Positions 35,386-43,963 of a stretch of 64,000 nt of DNA are shown piece by piece. The stretch is from a virus. The position numbers were made by a program, and so were the translations under genes. How positions within the stretch are numbered: position 1 is the stretch's first letter; each line of letters opens with the position of its first letter. The stretch is from positions 1 through 64,000 of the IMG/VR virus record IMGVR_UViG_3300032093_000049; one strand, given 5' to 3'. Under the pieces are notes generated by a model. It did not search any database, was not told where the DNA came from, and saw nothing but the letters and a program-made list of their open reading frames with translations.

Positions 35386-35969
35386 AAATCAAGCTCGTTA
35401 TATGTATCAAGTCTCATTAGTGTATCCATCTGCATACGTTCTTTGTATATCTGTTTCTTATACTTCTCTCTAAGTTTTTTAACAGAATCTACTTGAACAT
35501 ATATTGTCCAGTTTTCTGGGTATGTTTTGGCTACACTCCTTTTAAAGTTTCTACAAGGAATAAAACCCCAACACTCTCTATTTTGAAACTTAAAGTTGGT
35601 ACTATAGCTTGTATAAAATATCTTAGCTAGCTTACCATCAGTTTCCCAATTTTTATTAGTGACTGTTACTCCATATTTTTTAGACTTTGCAAAATCTATG
35701 TTTTGTCTAAATGGAGATTGACAAGTGCCAATAAAAATTATTCCTATTCCTTCTGGAAGTTGAACCCCGTCTCTAGTTTCTATTACTTCCTTCCAAACAG
35801 TTTCATTAAATGTTTTAACAATTTTATTTATCTCAGATTCAGTAAGGTTTGCATACTTAGGATACTTTTGTTTTAACTGTTTTAAAAACTCAGCATCTAT
35901 AATACTCACACCGTTTTGTCTGAATCTTGGTGCCTTTACATTTGGTTCTTTATATTCTTTTGTAACCAT
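35382..35969 (-). CDS. HU/IHF-like DNA-binding protein, 195 residues
   Basis: After an N-terminal extension, residues about 45-85 (SEINKIVKTFNETVWKEVIE, then VQLPEGIGIIFIGTC) fit the helix-turn-helix plus first beta strands of HU/IHF proteins, where LxGFGxF is the usual strand. A basic C-terminal half (KLREKYKKQIYKERM) is longer than in cellular HU (about 90 residues). crAss-like phages are known to encode IHF-like subunits among their structural genes. It is the first gene after a terminator and a TATATTTG box, and so probably begins the tail operon. Its role in DNA condensation or as a virion component is inferred. Confidence 0.62.
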   Translation of the reverse strand: MVTKEYKEPNVKAPRFRQNGVSIIDAEFLKQLKQKYPKYANLTESEINKIVKTFNETVWKEVIETRDGVQLPEGIGIIFIGTCQSPFRQNIDFAKSKKYGVTVTNKNWETDGKLAKIFYTSYSTNFKFQNRECWGFIPCRNFKRSVAKTYPENWTIYVQVDSVKKLREKYKKQIYKERMQMDTLMRLDTYNELDL

Positions 35970-36008
35970 CTATACTCTATTTAATATACGAAAAATTAAG
36001 GACTATAG

Positions 36009-36016
36009 CAAATATA
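36009..36016 (-). promoter_or_regulatory. Candidate Bacteroidota-type promoter -7 box (TATATTTG)
   Basis: Reading the minus strand, TATATTTG fits the TAnnTTTG consensus of Bacteroidota. It lies directly downstream of a terminator and 40 bases before the 195-residue gene. No clear -33 TTG element is present because the terminator occupies that place. The identical octamer occurs in the other post-terminator gap at 58270. Confidence 0.5.
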
Positions 36017-36018
36017 TG

Positions 36019-36052
36019 AAAAATAGAAAACCCCGGACTCTCTTGTCCAGGG
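36019..36052 (-). terminator. Rho-independent terminator after the appendage genes
   Basis: On the minus strand CCCTGGAC pairs with GTCCGGGG (8 bp with one G-T pair, 6-base loop), and TTTTCTATTTTT follows. It closes the transcription unit ending with the 161-residue gene. Confidence 0.85.
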
Positions 36053-36095
36053 TCTTCCGTGTTTGTCACAGAACCAACAAACCTGCAACATATCT

Positions 36096-36581
36096 TTAAC
36101 CTATGACTATAATTCTTGTTGAACCACCAGCATCTGTTCTTGATACATTTAAACTATTGGCCGTATAACTGTTAACTACATAATCAGTCCCATGAACGAG
36201 TAGTGTATTAGATGCATCATCAATAAGTTGTACAGTCACAAAAGTAGAATTTAGATTATGATTGATAGGTACAACTGCTAGTGTAGCTAATACTAAAGTG
36301 TCAGTATACTTAAAAGCATTAGGTACAGGAAGGTTATCAATAACTCCACAGAAGTATGTAACAAGATCTTCTAATGCTAAAGCTACTGATGTATTTTGTG
36401 CAATTACAACATCTTGACCACATTCTAAATCTGGACCTGTATATACAATACACTGTGCATCAAATACCTCTGAGCATGGTTGAGGATCAGGACAGTTCTC
36501 AGGAGTTGGGCACGGTGGTGGAGTTGTAAGATAAGTCTCACATCCACACTTTCCTAAATGACCACATGTTTTATTTGCCAT
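36096..36581 (-). CDS. Small appendage/fibre protein sharing a docking domain, 161 residues
   Basis: The first 40 residues are Cys- and Pro-rich (CGHLGKCGC, then PPPCPTPENCPDPQPC). Residues about 44-80 (CIVYTGPDLECGQDVVIAQN, then LVTYFCGVID) align by eye with the N-terminal region of the adjacent 491-residue protein (CVIWAGEDIPCINLCKGDTI...). The C-terminal part (INHNLNSTFVTVQLID, then GTDYVVNSYTANSLNV) is a common beta domain of phage appendages. It is probably a virion appendage, perhaps a shorter paralogue sharing the attachment site. A terminator follows. Confidence 0.65.
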   Translation of the reverse strand: MANKTCGHLGKCGCETYLTTPPPCPTPENCPDPQPCSEVFDAQCIVYTGPDLECGQDVVIAQNTSVALALEDLVTYFCGVIDNLPVPNAFKYTDTLVLATLAVVPINHNLNSTFVTVQLIDDASNTLLVHGTDYVVNSYTANSLNVSRTDAGGSTRIIVIG

Positions 36582-36585
36582 GATA

Positions 36586-38061
36586 TTATCTTATTTCTTC
36601 TATGTAAAATTGTGCTTGAAGCAAGTATCCAACTAATGATGGTGGAGTACCTTTGCTTCTAAATTTAAGTTCTACTGACTCTCCATTAGCAAGTGTAACT
36701 TTTTTAAAGAAGGATACATTTCTAGGAAGTCTTGCAGTTAAAAACTGAAATTCAGTATCATTAGTACTAGGAACTGTCTGAAGTGTTTCAGCAGAAGTTA
36801 GGTTGACTGGATTACCTCCTGAATCAACCATAGATCCTACTAAACGTGTTTCTCCTGCAGAACTATATAATTGAACCACTCCATTTTTAAATAATCCGCC
36901 ATCAACAACATTCCTTATTTCAGCTTCATTTGGAGCAGTAACAAAGAAATCTGAATCATAAGAGACTCTTACAAAAAAGTCTTTTGATACTCCTGAAGTA
37001 TTTGTATAACTTAATCCTGTATAACCAGTAGGTTGAAAGTATGTTGAATCTACATATCCAGGGTCACTAGAAAGTTGAATTGGTGTAGTTGCTTCAGCAT
37101 AATAGTTCAGAATAGGAGCTCGTCCTACATTATACGTTGTTAGTGCACCGGCTACAGTAGTAGTTACTGTTATATCATTTGATGCAGTTACATTGTATTG
37201 CATCAGTTCAATATTCCTAACATCACACAATGCTACCCAAATGTTTCTAATAGAGTCTGCAAGTGAAGCAGGTGTTGCCACCCATGATCCTGCATACTGA
37301 ATTGACATAATAGTAGGACTAGTGTACTGATTTATTAATGCAGTATCTGTACTGAGTACACACTGAGATGCTACAGCTGTTGTTAAATCTCCTGCAGTTC
37401 CACCTACTCCTACAAGTGCAACATTCATTGGGCACCAAACATTATTAATAAACTCTTCAAGAATTTCATTAATAGGGAATGTTGCTGGAGATACAAGCGT
37501 ACCGATGTCACATTGAATTTCAAACTCAGGTGTTGTATAGTTAGTAAGACCTGCTACTGTTGTTTGAAGTGTAGTTACTTGAGTTTGCAAACTAGATATA
37601 GAAGCATTAATAACACTAATCTCTGTTATTAAATCACAAATCTTATTTGCTATCTGTTGCACATATGTTACAAGACTTACTGTTCCTCCACCAAAACATG
37701 GAGCTGCAAGCATTAAGTAATCTGTAACAAGTGCTGATCTAGTTGTATCTGTAGTAGTAGTTGTAGTAGTAACTGTAGCTGGATCTATATTCTCAAGTGC
37801 ACAAATTCTATTTATCAAAAACTGAATAAGTTCTTGAAAGTTATTTGGACCACAACTAGCAAGATTAAAACAACTAAGATCATATCCAGATACTTTTAAG
37901 TAATCTAGAATTGTACATAGTTCTGTTGCTAACTTAAAAGTAACATCAGATATAGTATCTCCCTTACATAGATTAATGCAAGGAATATCTTCACCTGCCC
38001 AAATTACACAATTGGATGCTATTGGTGAACAAGGTGAGTTATCTAAGTTTAAAGGCTTCAT
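36586..38061 (-). CDS. Fibre-like appendage protein, 491 residues
   Basis: The N-terminal 90 residues are Cys-rich (SNCVIWAGEDIPCINLCKGD) and resemble the next gene product, suggesting a common virion-docking domain. A Thr run (about residues 97-103) and a short coiled coil (SVINASISSLQTQVTTLQTT) follow, typical of trimeric fibres. The rest is beta-rich with Ser/Thr/Asn/Gly and ends in a compact beta domain (LVGYLLQAQFYIEEIR). It is likely a head or tail fibre; whether it binds a host receptor cannot be told here. It lies 4 bases before its paralogue. Confidence 0.65.
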   Translation of the reverse strand: MKPLNLDNSPCSPIASNCVIWAGEDIPCINLCKGDTISDVTFKLATELCTILDYLKVSGYDLSCFNLASCGPNNFQELIQFLINRICALENIDPATVTTTTTTTDTTRSALVTDYLMLAAPCFGGGTVSLVTYVQQIANKICDLITEISVINASISSLQTQVTTLQTTVAGLTNYTTPEFEIQCDIGTLVSPATFPINEILEEFINNVWCPMNVALVGVGGTAGDLTTAVASQCVLSTDTALINQYTSPTIMSIQYAGSWVATPASLADSIRNIWVALCDVRNIELMQYNVTASNDITVTTTVAGALTTYNVGRAPILNYYAEATTPIQLSSDPGYVDSTYFQPTGYTGLSYTNTSGVSKDFFVRVSYDSDFFVTAPNEAEIRNVVDGGLFKNGVVQLYSSAGETRLVGSMVDSGGNPVNLTSAETLQTVPSTNDTEFQFLTARLPRNVSFFKKVTLANGESVELKFRSKGTPPSLVGYLLQAQFYIEEIR

Positions 38062-38092
38062 ATATATAATATACTAAATTTTACTTACTTAT

Positions 38093-40039
38093 TCAATTTC
38101 CGCAGGTGGTATTTGTTGTTGTCATACTAATATACCCGCAATCACAAGGTTGTGGACATCCACATGTGTTTGTTGGACTACATTCATAATCTGGATTGAC
38201 CAATACTTCTAGCATAAGCATTTCATGTTTAATCAACCATTTTGTAAGTTCTTCAGGACAACAGTTGGTAATACCATATCTCTTAGACAAAGCATCCTTA
38301 TACATCCACTCTGAGAAGTTACATTCTACTTTCTCATAATAATCATTTGAACAAGTTGCTGTATTATACCCTGGGGTAACTTTTCTTTTTGGTTGAGGTG
38401 GTAATGGACATTCTCCATTTACACATTCACCAAATATATTTACAGTAATAACTGCAGTATTGACACCCCAATTTAATGCGCAAATTTTAGGTGTTGTTCC
38501 TTTACCATCAATATCTACTTTTACAACATTAGCATTAATGTCTGTATAAGTAACTGAGTCACTTGTATTAGAGTTATTAGTAAAGGTTACGCACTGCGGA
38601 GTAAATGTTAAAAAACATTCTGGACAACCTTCATACTCAGTATCAAATATTACTTCACCAGTAATAGTTGTAGGATCTGTTACCGCAACTTCCCAGCATA
38701 CATCAGGACAATATTTAATCTTAATTACCTTACCTACATAATCAGATAAGTCAGTAATTGTAACAATATCATCTTTAACACCCAAACAATCAGTAAGTAT
38801 GTAAAAAGTTGCATTACAAATTTCACAAGATTCAAATCCTACTGTTACTGTTACTGGTTGTGTAGTAGGTGGAATAATATCTATTGGCTCTACATACCAA
38901 CATCCAGGGCAATCTATATTTATATAAACAAACTCATACTGACTAAGATCAGTTGTAGTATAGATTATCTCTCCTGTAGTACATTCAGTAAGCTTGTATG
39001 ATTGTCTTTGATTACATGCTTGACAATTATAGAATACACCACTCAGAGTTGTAGCTATTGCACACTCACAAGATTCAGCACTGCTAAAAACTCTCCAGCA
39101 CACATCTGAACCAACAATAGTTATTGACTGGTTAGTATCTGCATATGTGCTAAGATTTGGATCAAGAGAGAATATATCATCTGCTATACCTGCACAATCT
39201 TCAAGTCTATAACATCCCGGACAATCAAATTCTCCATTAGATAAAACACAGTTACCAAATTCTTCTACAACCCAATTAGGTGATGGTGGTGTAATTAGTT
39301 GTGTAAAACATACTTTTTCTGTACTTATCCCTCTGATCTTACTTAGTGTAACATCAACTACTTGAGGTTCTGGTTTAGTACAATCATAGAATGATATTGT
39401 AATATCTGGACCTATTTGTGTTTTTTCTACCCACTTAAATCTTACACAAGTACATGGGTCACAATATACTGTACACTCTAGAGACTCACAATCAATTCCA
39501 GGATCTTGAGTAAAATTAGATGCTTCTACAAGACTTCCAGAAGGAGGTCCTATTATAGGTCCTTGAACTTCAGTAACAGTATAACAACCTTCAGGAATAT
39601 TTATATATCCTTCATCACCATTATAAACATTTACTCCTTCTGTAATTTCATCTACTACAGTATACACTTGTATTACTGATCCTCCACAACAGTTTTGAAT
39701 CTGATAAACATGATATACAGGATTAGGAGCAGACGTACAAGGACATTCTGCAGTAGGCTCTGAAGAACAGTTTAAATCACCAGTGTAGGTTAAGTTAGCT
39801 ACAGGTATAGTATCCCATGAAGAAACATCATACGGACTGTCTTCAGTATATTCTAATTTATAACATCTTCCTGTTATAAGACAAACTTCTTCAGTTTGTG
39901 TAACTGGAAAGCATACTGTATCAAGTGGACCTGAATAATTATATACACCATCTACTAAAGGTGACGGTTCACTTCCAGGCTTTAAATAAAGCGGATGTGG
40001 TTCATTACAACATGGTGTTAGTAAATAGTATGCTGCCAT
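38093..40039 (-). CDS. Cys-rich repeat protein of the virion, 648 residues
   Basis: I count 51 cysteines (about 8%). Three tandem modules of about 65-70 residues occupy roughly residues 265-480, each with the pattern Y-x-L-x-(D/E)-C, an aspartate-rich turn, C-P-x-x-C-W-x-V or a close variant (e.g. SDVCWRV), and a closing C-x-x-C. The C-terminal 90 residues are helical with a final Cys cluster (CGCPQPCDCG). Such density suggests disulfides or metal sites in an external protein. The gene lies between two small Cys-rich genes and the fibre pair, so a neck, tail-decoration or fibre-anchor role is plausible. I do not recognise a named family. Its leader, AAAACCTAAACAAATGG, fits the leader type of other structural genes. 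Confidence 0.65.
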   Translation of the reverse strand: MAAYYLLTPCCNEPHPLYLKPGSEPSPLVDGVYNYSGPLDTVCFPVTQTEEVCLITGRCYKLEYTEDSPYDVSSWDTIPVANLTYTGDLNCSSEPTAECPCTSAPNPVYHVYQIQNCCGGSVIQVYTVVDEITEGVNVYNGDEGYINIPEGCYTVTEVQGPIIGPPSGSLVEASNFTQDPGIDCESLECTVYCDPCTCVRFKWVEKTQIGPDITISFYDCTKPEPQVVDVTLSKIRGISTEKVCFTQLITPPSPNWVVEEFGNCVLSNGEFDCPGCYRLEDCAGIADDIFSLDPNLSTYADTNQSITIVGSDVCWRVFSSAESCECAIATTLSGVFYNCQACNQRQSYKLTECTTGEIIYTTTDLSQYEFVYINIDCPGCWYVEPIDIIPPTTQPVTVTVGFESCEICNATFYILTDCLGVKDDIVTITDLSDYVGKVIKIKYCPDVCWEVAVTDPTTITGEVIFDTEYEGCPECFLTFTPQCVTFTNNSNTSDSVTYTDINANVVKVDIDGKGTTPKICALNWGVNTAVITVNIFGECVNGECPLPPQPKRKVTPGYNTATCSNDYYEKVECNFSEWMYKDALSKRYGITNCCPEELTKWLIKHEMLMLEVLVNPDYECSPTNTCGCPQPCDCGYISMTTTNTTCGN

Positions 40040-40053
40040 TTGTTTAGGTTTTC

Positions 40054-40209
40054 TTAACTCTTTCTAATTATTGTTGGCTGAGTAGTGTTGGTTTTTTTGC
40101 TTAGTTCATATTTACCAATACAGTTAGCACATACTTGTTTTCCGTCTGATGCTTTTTTCTTTTGACATCCACAAGAAAGTGTCCTTCCGCAATTTGAACA
40201 TGTTGCCAT
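40054..40209 (-). CDS. Small zinc-ribbon-like protein, 51 residues
   Basis: A short gene read directly from the sequence: ATG at 40209, stop at 40054. The protein starts MATCSNCGRTLSCGCQKKK and continues VCANC, giving Cys at 4, 7, 13, 15, 27 and 30. This fits a small zinc-binding fold with CxxC knuckles. The leader contains ACCAACAAAAACCAACAAATT before ATG, the leader type of neighbouring structural genes, which supports real translation. It fits tightly between the 180- and 648-residue genes. Function unknown. Confidence 0.75.
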   Translation of the reverse strand: MATCSNCGRTLSCGCQKKKASDGKQVCANCIGKYELSKKTNTTQPTIIRKS

Positions 40210-40230
40210 AATTTGTTGGTTTTTGTTGGT

Positions 40231-40773
40231 TTAACAATTAATACACTCTAATTTATTTAAAAGTTTGATTGCATAATTATAAAGTGTCATACCTTTCTGA
40301 GGTTCATGACAAAATTCTACTTTAGCTTTTGCCGCATCTAGATACATTCTTATCATCATGAGCTTATCTAGTTTCTCTTTTACTTTTGCCGGTGGATCAC
40401 ATGCAGCAAGATCAAGGTCACACATAGCCTTGTTGTATCTAGTCAAAGCCTTAGTAATTCTCAAATGATTGTACTCTACATATACTAGATCATTTGGTGA
40501 CACACTGTACTTTATAATATAAATACCGTCTGGTAATTCTGCATACACTTCACCACACTGAGTAGACTGCAACTGAAGATCACATGCAGTTAGTATCAGA
40601 TTGAATCCTGATTTTACATCAATCTGGTTAGAGTAGCCAAATCCAGGAACTGTAACATTAAGAGTCTCACAGGTGATAGGTACAATATCAGAATAAACAC
40701 TTGTATCATTTATTGAAAGTATACAAGTATTCATTACCGTAGGTACTTCTAAACTTAAGACATGATTTGCCAT
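40231..40773 (-). CDS. Virion-associated protein of unknown function, 180 residues
   Basis: The N-terminal half is beta-rich (VPTVMNTCILSINDTSVYSD), and the C-terminal half is helical and Cys-bearing (RYNKAMCDLDLAACDPPAKVK, then DAAKAKVEF). The layout resembles small conserved proteins in Bacteroidota phage structural modules, but I cannot name a family. It is the first gene after the terminator of the major 563-residue gene, followed by two further Cys-rich genes, which suggests a shared place in the particle. Confidence 0.6.
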   Translation of the reverse strand: MANHVLSLEVPTVMNTCILSINDTSVYSDIVPITCETLNVTVPGFGYSNQIDVKSGFNLILTACDLQLQSTQCGEVYAELPDGIYIIKYSVSPNDLVYVEYNHLRITKALTRYNKAMCDLDLAACDPPAKVKEKLDKLMMIRMYLDAAKAKVEFCHEPQKGMTLYNYAIKLLNKLECINC

Positions 40774-40783
40774 GTGTAGATTT

Positions 40784-40827
40784 TTAAAAAAAGAAAAGGA
40801 GAGGAGAGATTTAAACTCCCACTCTCC
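40784..40827 (-). terminator. Terminator after the 563-residue structural gene
   Basis: On the minus strand GGAGAGTGGGAG pairs with CTCTCCTCTCC (11 pairs, one bulge, one G-T pair, 7-base loop), followed by TTTTCTTTTTTT. It separates a probably highly expressed gene from the Cys-rich block. Confidence 0.85.
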
Positions 40828-40853
40828 CGTTTCTTAAGTTTGGTAATTAATTA

Positions 40854-42545
40854 TTAAACCAAGATTGGTTGTACTGGTAGAGGCTCAGACGGGAATCTAA
40901 TAATAGAATCACAATCTGTTACACATGTGATAGGTTCAATCTCACATACTCCACAGTTTGCCAACCATCCTCCTACGCCTTCAGTAAATGCAGGTAGAGG
41001 ATTAGTACCAAAAATTGGGTTAAGAGCAAATACTTCTAACAAGTACTGATCTGCATCAAATGTTCCAGTAGGGTTGTTGTGACGTGGCACATTGTGCTGT
41101 AGATAATATCTCCAGTAAAGAGCTCCACGGTCAACAGAAGAAATAATCTGGTTACCCTGTGTAATCTCCCTGATACGTAAATCAGTTGCTACAAAGTTCT
41201 GACGGTAAGACTCAGAAAGAATCATGTCACGGAGAACTGTTTCACCAAGTCCATTTACCTGACGGCCAAAACACTCATGAACTACACAGATACCATCAAA
41301 TGTACATGGGTCTCCGTTAAGATCCATTTCAGAAACATAAAGTCTCACAGGCTCTTTCTCATAGAAGTCAGAGATTTGGAAAGTACAATCTCCAAAACGT
41401 GTATCTACATAAGCACCGTTAAGAATCATACCTGCACAAGCTCCTTCAATATATCCTGGAGATACATAGTTATTCCAAGTGTCACCACCTACCTGAGCAA
41501 GGAATGCTGCTGAAGTTCCTGGAGCATACCAAAGTACACCTTCCTGATCTTGAATAACAATCTCTACAAATGGATTAACAATTGGAGATCTCAAGATAAG
41601 GTCTGCCCAACCAATCATAACCAAAGTAGAATCTACCGGTACTGGTGCAATTTGTGGATCATCTGGGCTATCAGGACAACATCCTGTATAGAAAGATGCA
41701 GTATAGTATGCATTGTGGTTCAAATAACGTAGTGCAGGAGATCCTTTGATATCCAAACGTAGGTTATAAGTCTCACCACAAAGGAAAGGCTTGCAACAAG
41801 ATTCACCACCTGAACCTGTAACAGGGTCTGTGTTAGCTTGAGTTACTGTAATATCAATTGTAGCATCACCAGTACCACCATCAATCGTAAGTGGTGATTC
41901 CGCAACATCATATCCTTTACCTGGAGCAATCAATGTTACACCAGTAACAGGACCAGGAGAAACTGCACATGTAACTTGTACAAGAGCACCTGTTCCAGCT
42001 ACACTGCCTGTAAGAGGAAGAATATCACCATCAGTGTAGGTTGTTCCTCCAGCATTAACAGCTACAGAATCAATACCACCACCTGCAGTCCAGTATGTAG
42101 AACCTACGTGTAGTACTTCATTCTGTGGAGCACAAGGTGCAACAGTGTAGAAGCGGGATACATAACGTGGGTTGATTACTTTAGACTTGTTAGTCTCAGT
42201 ATAACCTCCTGCAAAAGGACCAATCTTATCTCTACTGTAAATTGCAGAACCTGCAAGATACAAAGGACAACACTCTTGTTCTAGAGCTGCAAGGTCAACA
42301 GAAGCGTTAGTTCTAGGATTAAAGAATCCAATATAACCACTTGTAAGTGGAGAACCAAAGATTCCTGTTTCTACTGCTTGAGAGATGAGGTTAAGTCCGT
42401 AAGTAGGAACACCTGCTGTAAGCAAATAACCACCATCAGTATCAACAGTAACTGCGCTGCCATCCACTAGTGTAATGTCAAAGTCAGAAACTGTGACACC
42501 GGTTGCTAGGAATGACTTTTTAAATGCATGATTAAAATAAGCCAT
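40854..42545 (-). CDS. Major structural protein candidate with inserted Ig-like/GG-repeat domain, 563 residues
   Basis: This gene uses more C-ending codons than its AT-rich neighbours and has its own strong terminator and the AAAACAAACAACAATGG leader, all signs of high expression like the capsid gene. Residues about 155-240 form an inserted beta domain with the repeat style GG-x-x-Y-x-x-G-D and GKGYDVAESPLTIDGGTGDAT, known from phage surface proteins. The body is beta-rich with paired Cys (ECCP, SCCKP, GCCP). It could be a major tail or outer-capsid protein; I cannot assign a named family. Position between ferritin and the Cys-rich proteins supports a virion role. Confidence 0.65.
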   Translation of the reverse strand: MAYFNHAFKKSFLATGVTVSDFDITLVDGSAVTVDTDGGYLLTAGVPTYGLNLISQAVETGIFGSPLTSGYIGFFNPRTNASVDLAALEQECCPLYLAGSAIYSRDKIGPFAGGYTETNKSKVINPRYVSRFYTVAPCAPQNEVLHVGSTYWTAGGGIDSVAVNAGGTTYTDGDILPLTGSVAGTGALVQVTCAVSPGPVTGVTLIAPGKGYDVAESPLTIDGGTGDATIDITVTQANTDPVTGSGGESCCKPFLCGETYNLRLDIKGSPALRYLNHNAYYTASFYTGCCPDSPDDPQIAPVPVDSTLVMIGWADLILRSPIVNPFVEIVIQDQEGVLWYAPGTSAAFLAQVGGDTWNNYVSPGYIEGACAGMILNGAYVDTRFGDCTFQISDFYEKEPVRLYVSEMDLNGDPCTFDGICVVHECFGRQVNGLGETVLRDMILSESYRQNFVATDLRIREITQGNQIISSVDRGALYWRYYLQHNVPRHNNPTGTFDADQYLLEVFALNPIFGTNPLPAFTEGVGGWLANCGVCEIEPITCVTDCDSIIRFPSEPLPVQPILV

Positions 42546-42629
42546 TGTTGTTTGTTTTTGTTAATAAATAAAAATATACAGTATAATATAATTAAAGTTT
42601 TGATAAAAACCAAATCTTTAGTAAAAATT
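42546..42629 (-). promoter_or_regulatory. A/C-rich translation leader and AT-rich gap before the 563-residue gene
   Basis: The 84-base gap ends in AACAAAAACAAACAACAATGG with no purine Shine-Dalgarno sequence. The same kind of leader precedes other structural genes. Upstream is very AT-rich; TATATTTT is one mismatch from TAnnTTTG, but no convincing -33 box is seen, so a promoter here is only possible. Confidence 0.4.
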
Positions 42630-43256
42630 TTATCCTGCTACTTCTGCCATGTCATTATCAAGAAATCTCAATGCTAATGGATCAGTACCAAAAGTTTTAA
42701 GTTTATCTAACCATGTTTGCATCTTATCATGTTCTTCTACTTGTTCTTTTAGATAAGATAGGCAAAGCTCATACAACATGTGATCTTTCATACCAAGGGC
42801 ATGGTCTGCCATCTTCTTAATTTGAGTTGATACCTCTATCTCATGTTCATAAGATAGTTGTACAATCTCAGGAAGGCTGCCTGAAAAATCTTGTTGCGGT
42901 TGGTCAAGTCTAGGGGTTAATGGTTGTACACCAAATGCTAATAGATACTTACGTGCTATATCTGCATGTGTAAGTTCTTCATCTGAATACTTTCTCCATA
43001 GTGCCGCTGCACCTTTAAAACCTTTTTCATCCAACCACATGTTCATTGCCATGTAGATTCTAGAAGAGTATTCTTCTTGTTGAATACGGTAGTTAAGATA
43101 CTCTACACATGATTCTGTGATGAGTGGATTGATAGTTTTAAAGTCTGGAGTCTCCTTAGTAGTACCTGTGCTTGGTTTATCAATTGCAGGTACACCTGTT
43201 GAAGCAGGCATCTTTACTACTTCCGGTCTCTTAAGCATTCTTGGTTTTTGTTCCAT
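42630..43256 (-). CDS. Ferritin (non-haem, FtnA-type) with N-terminal extension
   Basis: Residues about 46-208 align by eye over the whole length of bacterial ferritin A: EEYSSRIYMAMNMW, GAAALWRKYSDEELTHA, YEHEIEVSTQIKKMADHA and LKEQVEEHDK. All di-iron ferroxidase ligands are present: E61, E94, H97, E139, Q172 and E175 (FtnA E17, E50, H53, E94, Q127, E130), plus the conserved Tyr68 (Y24). Such proteins form 24-subunit cages that oxidise Fe(II) and store it. The first 45 residues are a basic, Pro/Thr-rich extension absent from FtnA and could tether the protein to the particle. It sits 5 bases after the 232-residue connector gene and before a major structural gene. A virion location or intracellular iron role is inference; the fold assignment is strong. 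Confidence 0.93.
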   Translation of the reverse strand: MEQKPRMLKRPEVVKMPASTGVPAIDKPSTGTTKETPDFKTINPLITESCVEYLNYRIQQEEYSSRIYMAMNMWLDEKGFKGAAALWRKYSDEELTHADIARKYLLAFGVQPLTPRLDQPQQDFSGSLPEIVQLSYEHEIEVSTQIKKMADHALGMKDHMLYELCLSYLKEQVEEHDKMQTWLDKLKTFGTDPLALRFLDNDMAEVAG

Positions 43257-43261
43257 TACTA

Positions 43262-43960
43262 TTAGTTGTTACGTTCTGCAGTTTCTGTACCTCTAGAGAA
43301 TTGATTACCTGATTCAATATCTCCTGCTAATATACTAGCTGCTTCATCTATTATTAATTCTATGATATCATCTTTAAACTCACAGAGTACTTCTTGAGTT
43401 GACTCTACATTTGTATATGGATCTACACAACCTTGAATCTGAATCTTTCTTGGTTGTCTGTAGTATATAAGTGCTGCGGTATCTATACCAAAGTCATTAT
43501 TGGTATAGATATTTACCCGATTACCTTTAAGAGTAGCAAAAGTCTCTGCCCACTCAAAACTAGGTTGTTTAGCTTTATCTCTCAAAAGTTGATTAAGGTT
43601 TCCTTCCTCTGCTAGATATACTGTCATACGTCTGTTATCACAGCAATCTTTTTTAGCAAATACATCAACTCTCTTCCACTGCAGATAATCAACAGGAATG
43701 GCACCGTCAACGTAACCATTACCATCTGATACTAATAAAGCTTCAGTAACTAGAAGAACATGGAGATCATCTTTTCTCCGGGTAGATCCCTCATCTCCTT
43801 CTTTAGTAAGATTAATACCATGAAGCTGTCTGCGGGCCCACTCAACCTGTGCCTTATTAAATGCCTCAACTACTTGCCAACATTCAATGTTATCATAGTC
43901 TTGAGAGTCTAGTTTGTTTAGACGTTGCTTAAGCTTTATGGTAATAGTACTATTAAGCAT
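43262..43960 (-). CDS. Head-tail connector/adaptor protein, 232 residues
   Basis: The segment LKQRLNKLDSQDYDNIECWQ and EAFNKAQVEWARRQLHG is typical of adaptor proteins in crAss-like phages. A beta-rich middle (LLVTEALLVSDGNGYVDGAI; DYLQWKRVDVFAKKDCCDNR) and an acidic helical C-terminus (LCEFKDDIIELIIDEAASIL) follow. Position downstream of portal and capsid genes and upstream of other virion genes supports a role in the neck. The particular ring is not identifiable from sequence. Confidence 0.7.
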   Translation of the reverse strand: MLNSTITIKLKQRLNKLDSQDYDNIECWQVVEAFNKAQVEWARRQLHGINLTKEGDEGSTRRKDDLHVLLVTEALLVSDGNGYVDGAIPVDYLQWKRVDVFAKKDCCDNRRMTVYLAEEGNLNQLLRDKAKQPSFEWAETFATLKGNRVNIYTNNDFGIDTAALIYYRQPRKIQIQGCVDPYTNVESTQEVLCEFKDDIIELIIDEAASILAGDIESGNQFSRGTETAERNN

Positions 43961-43963
43961 GGA

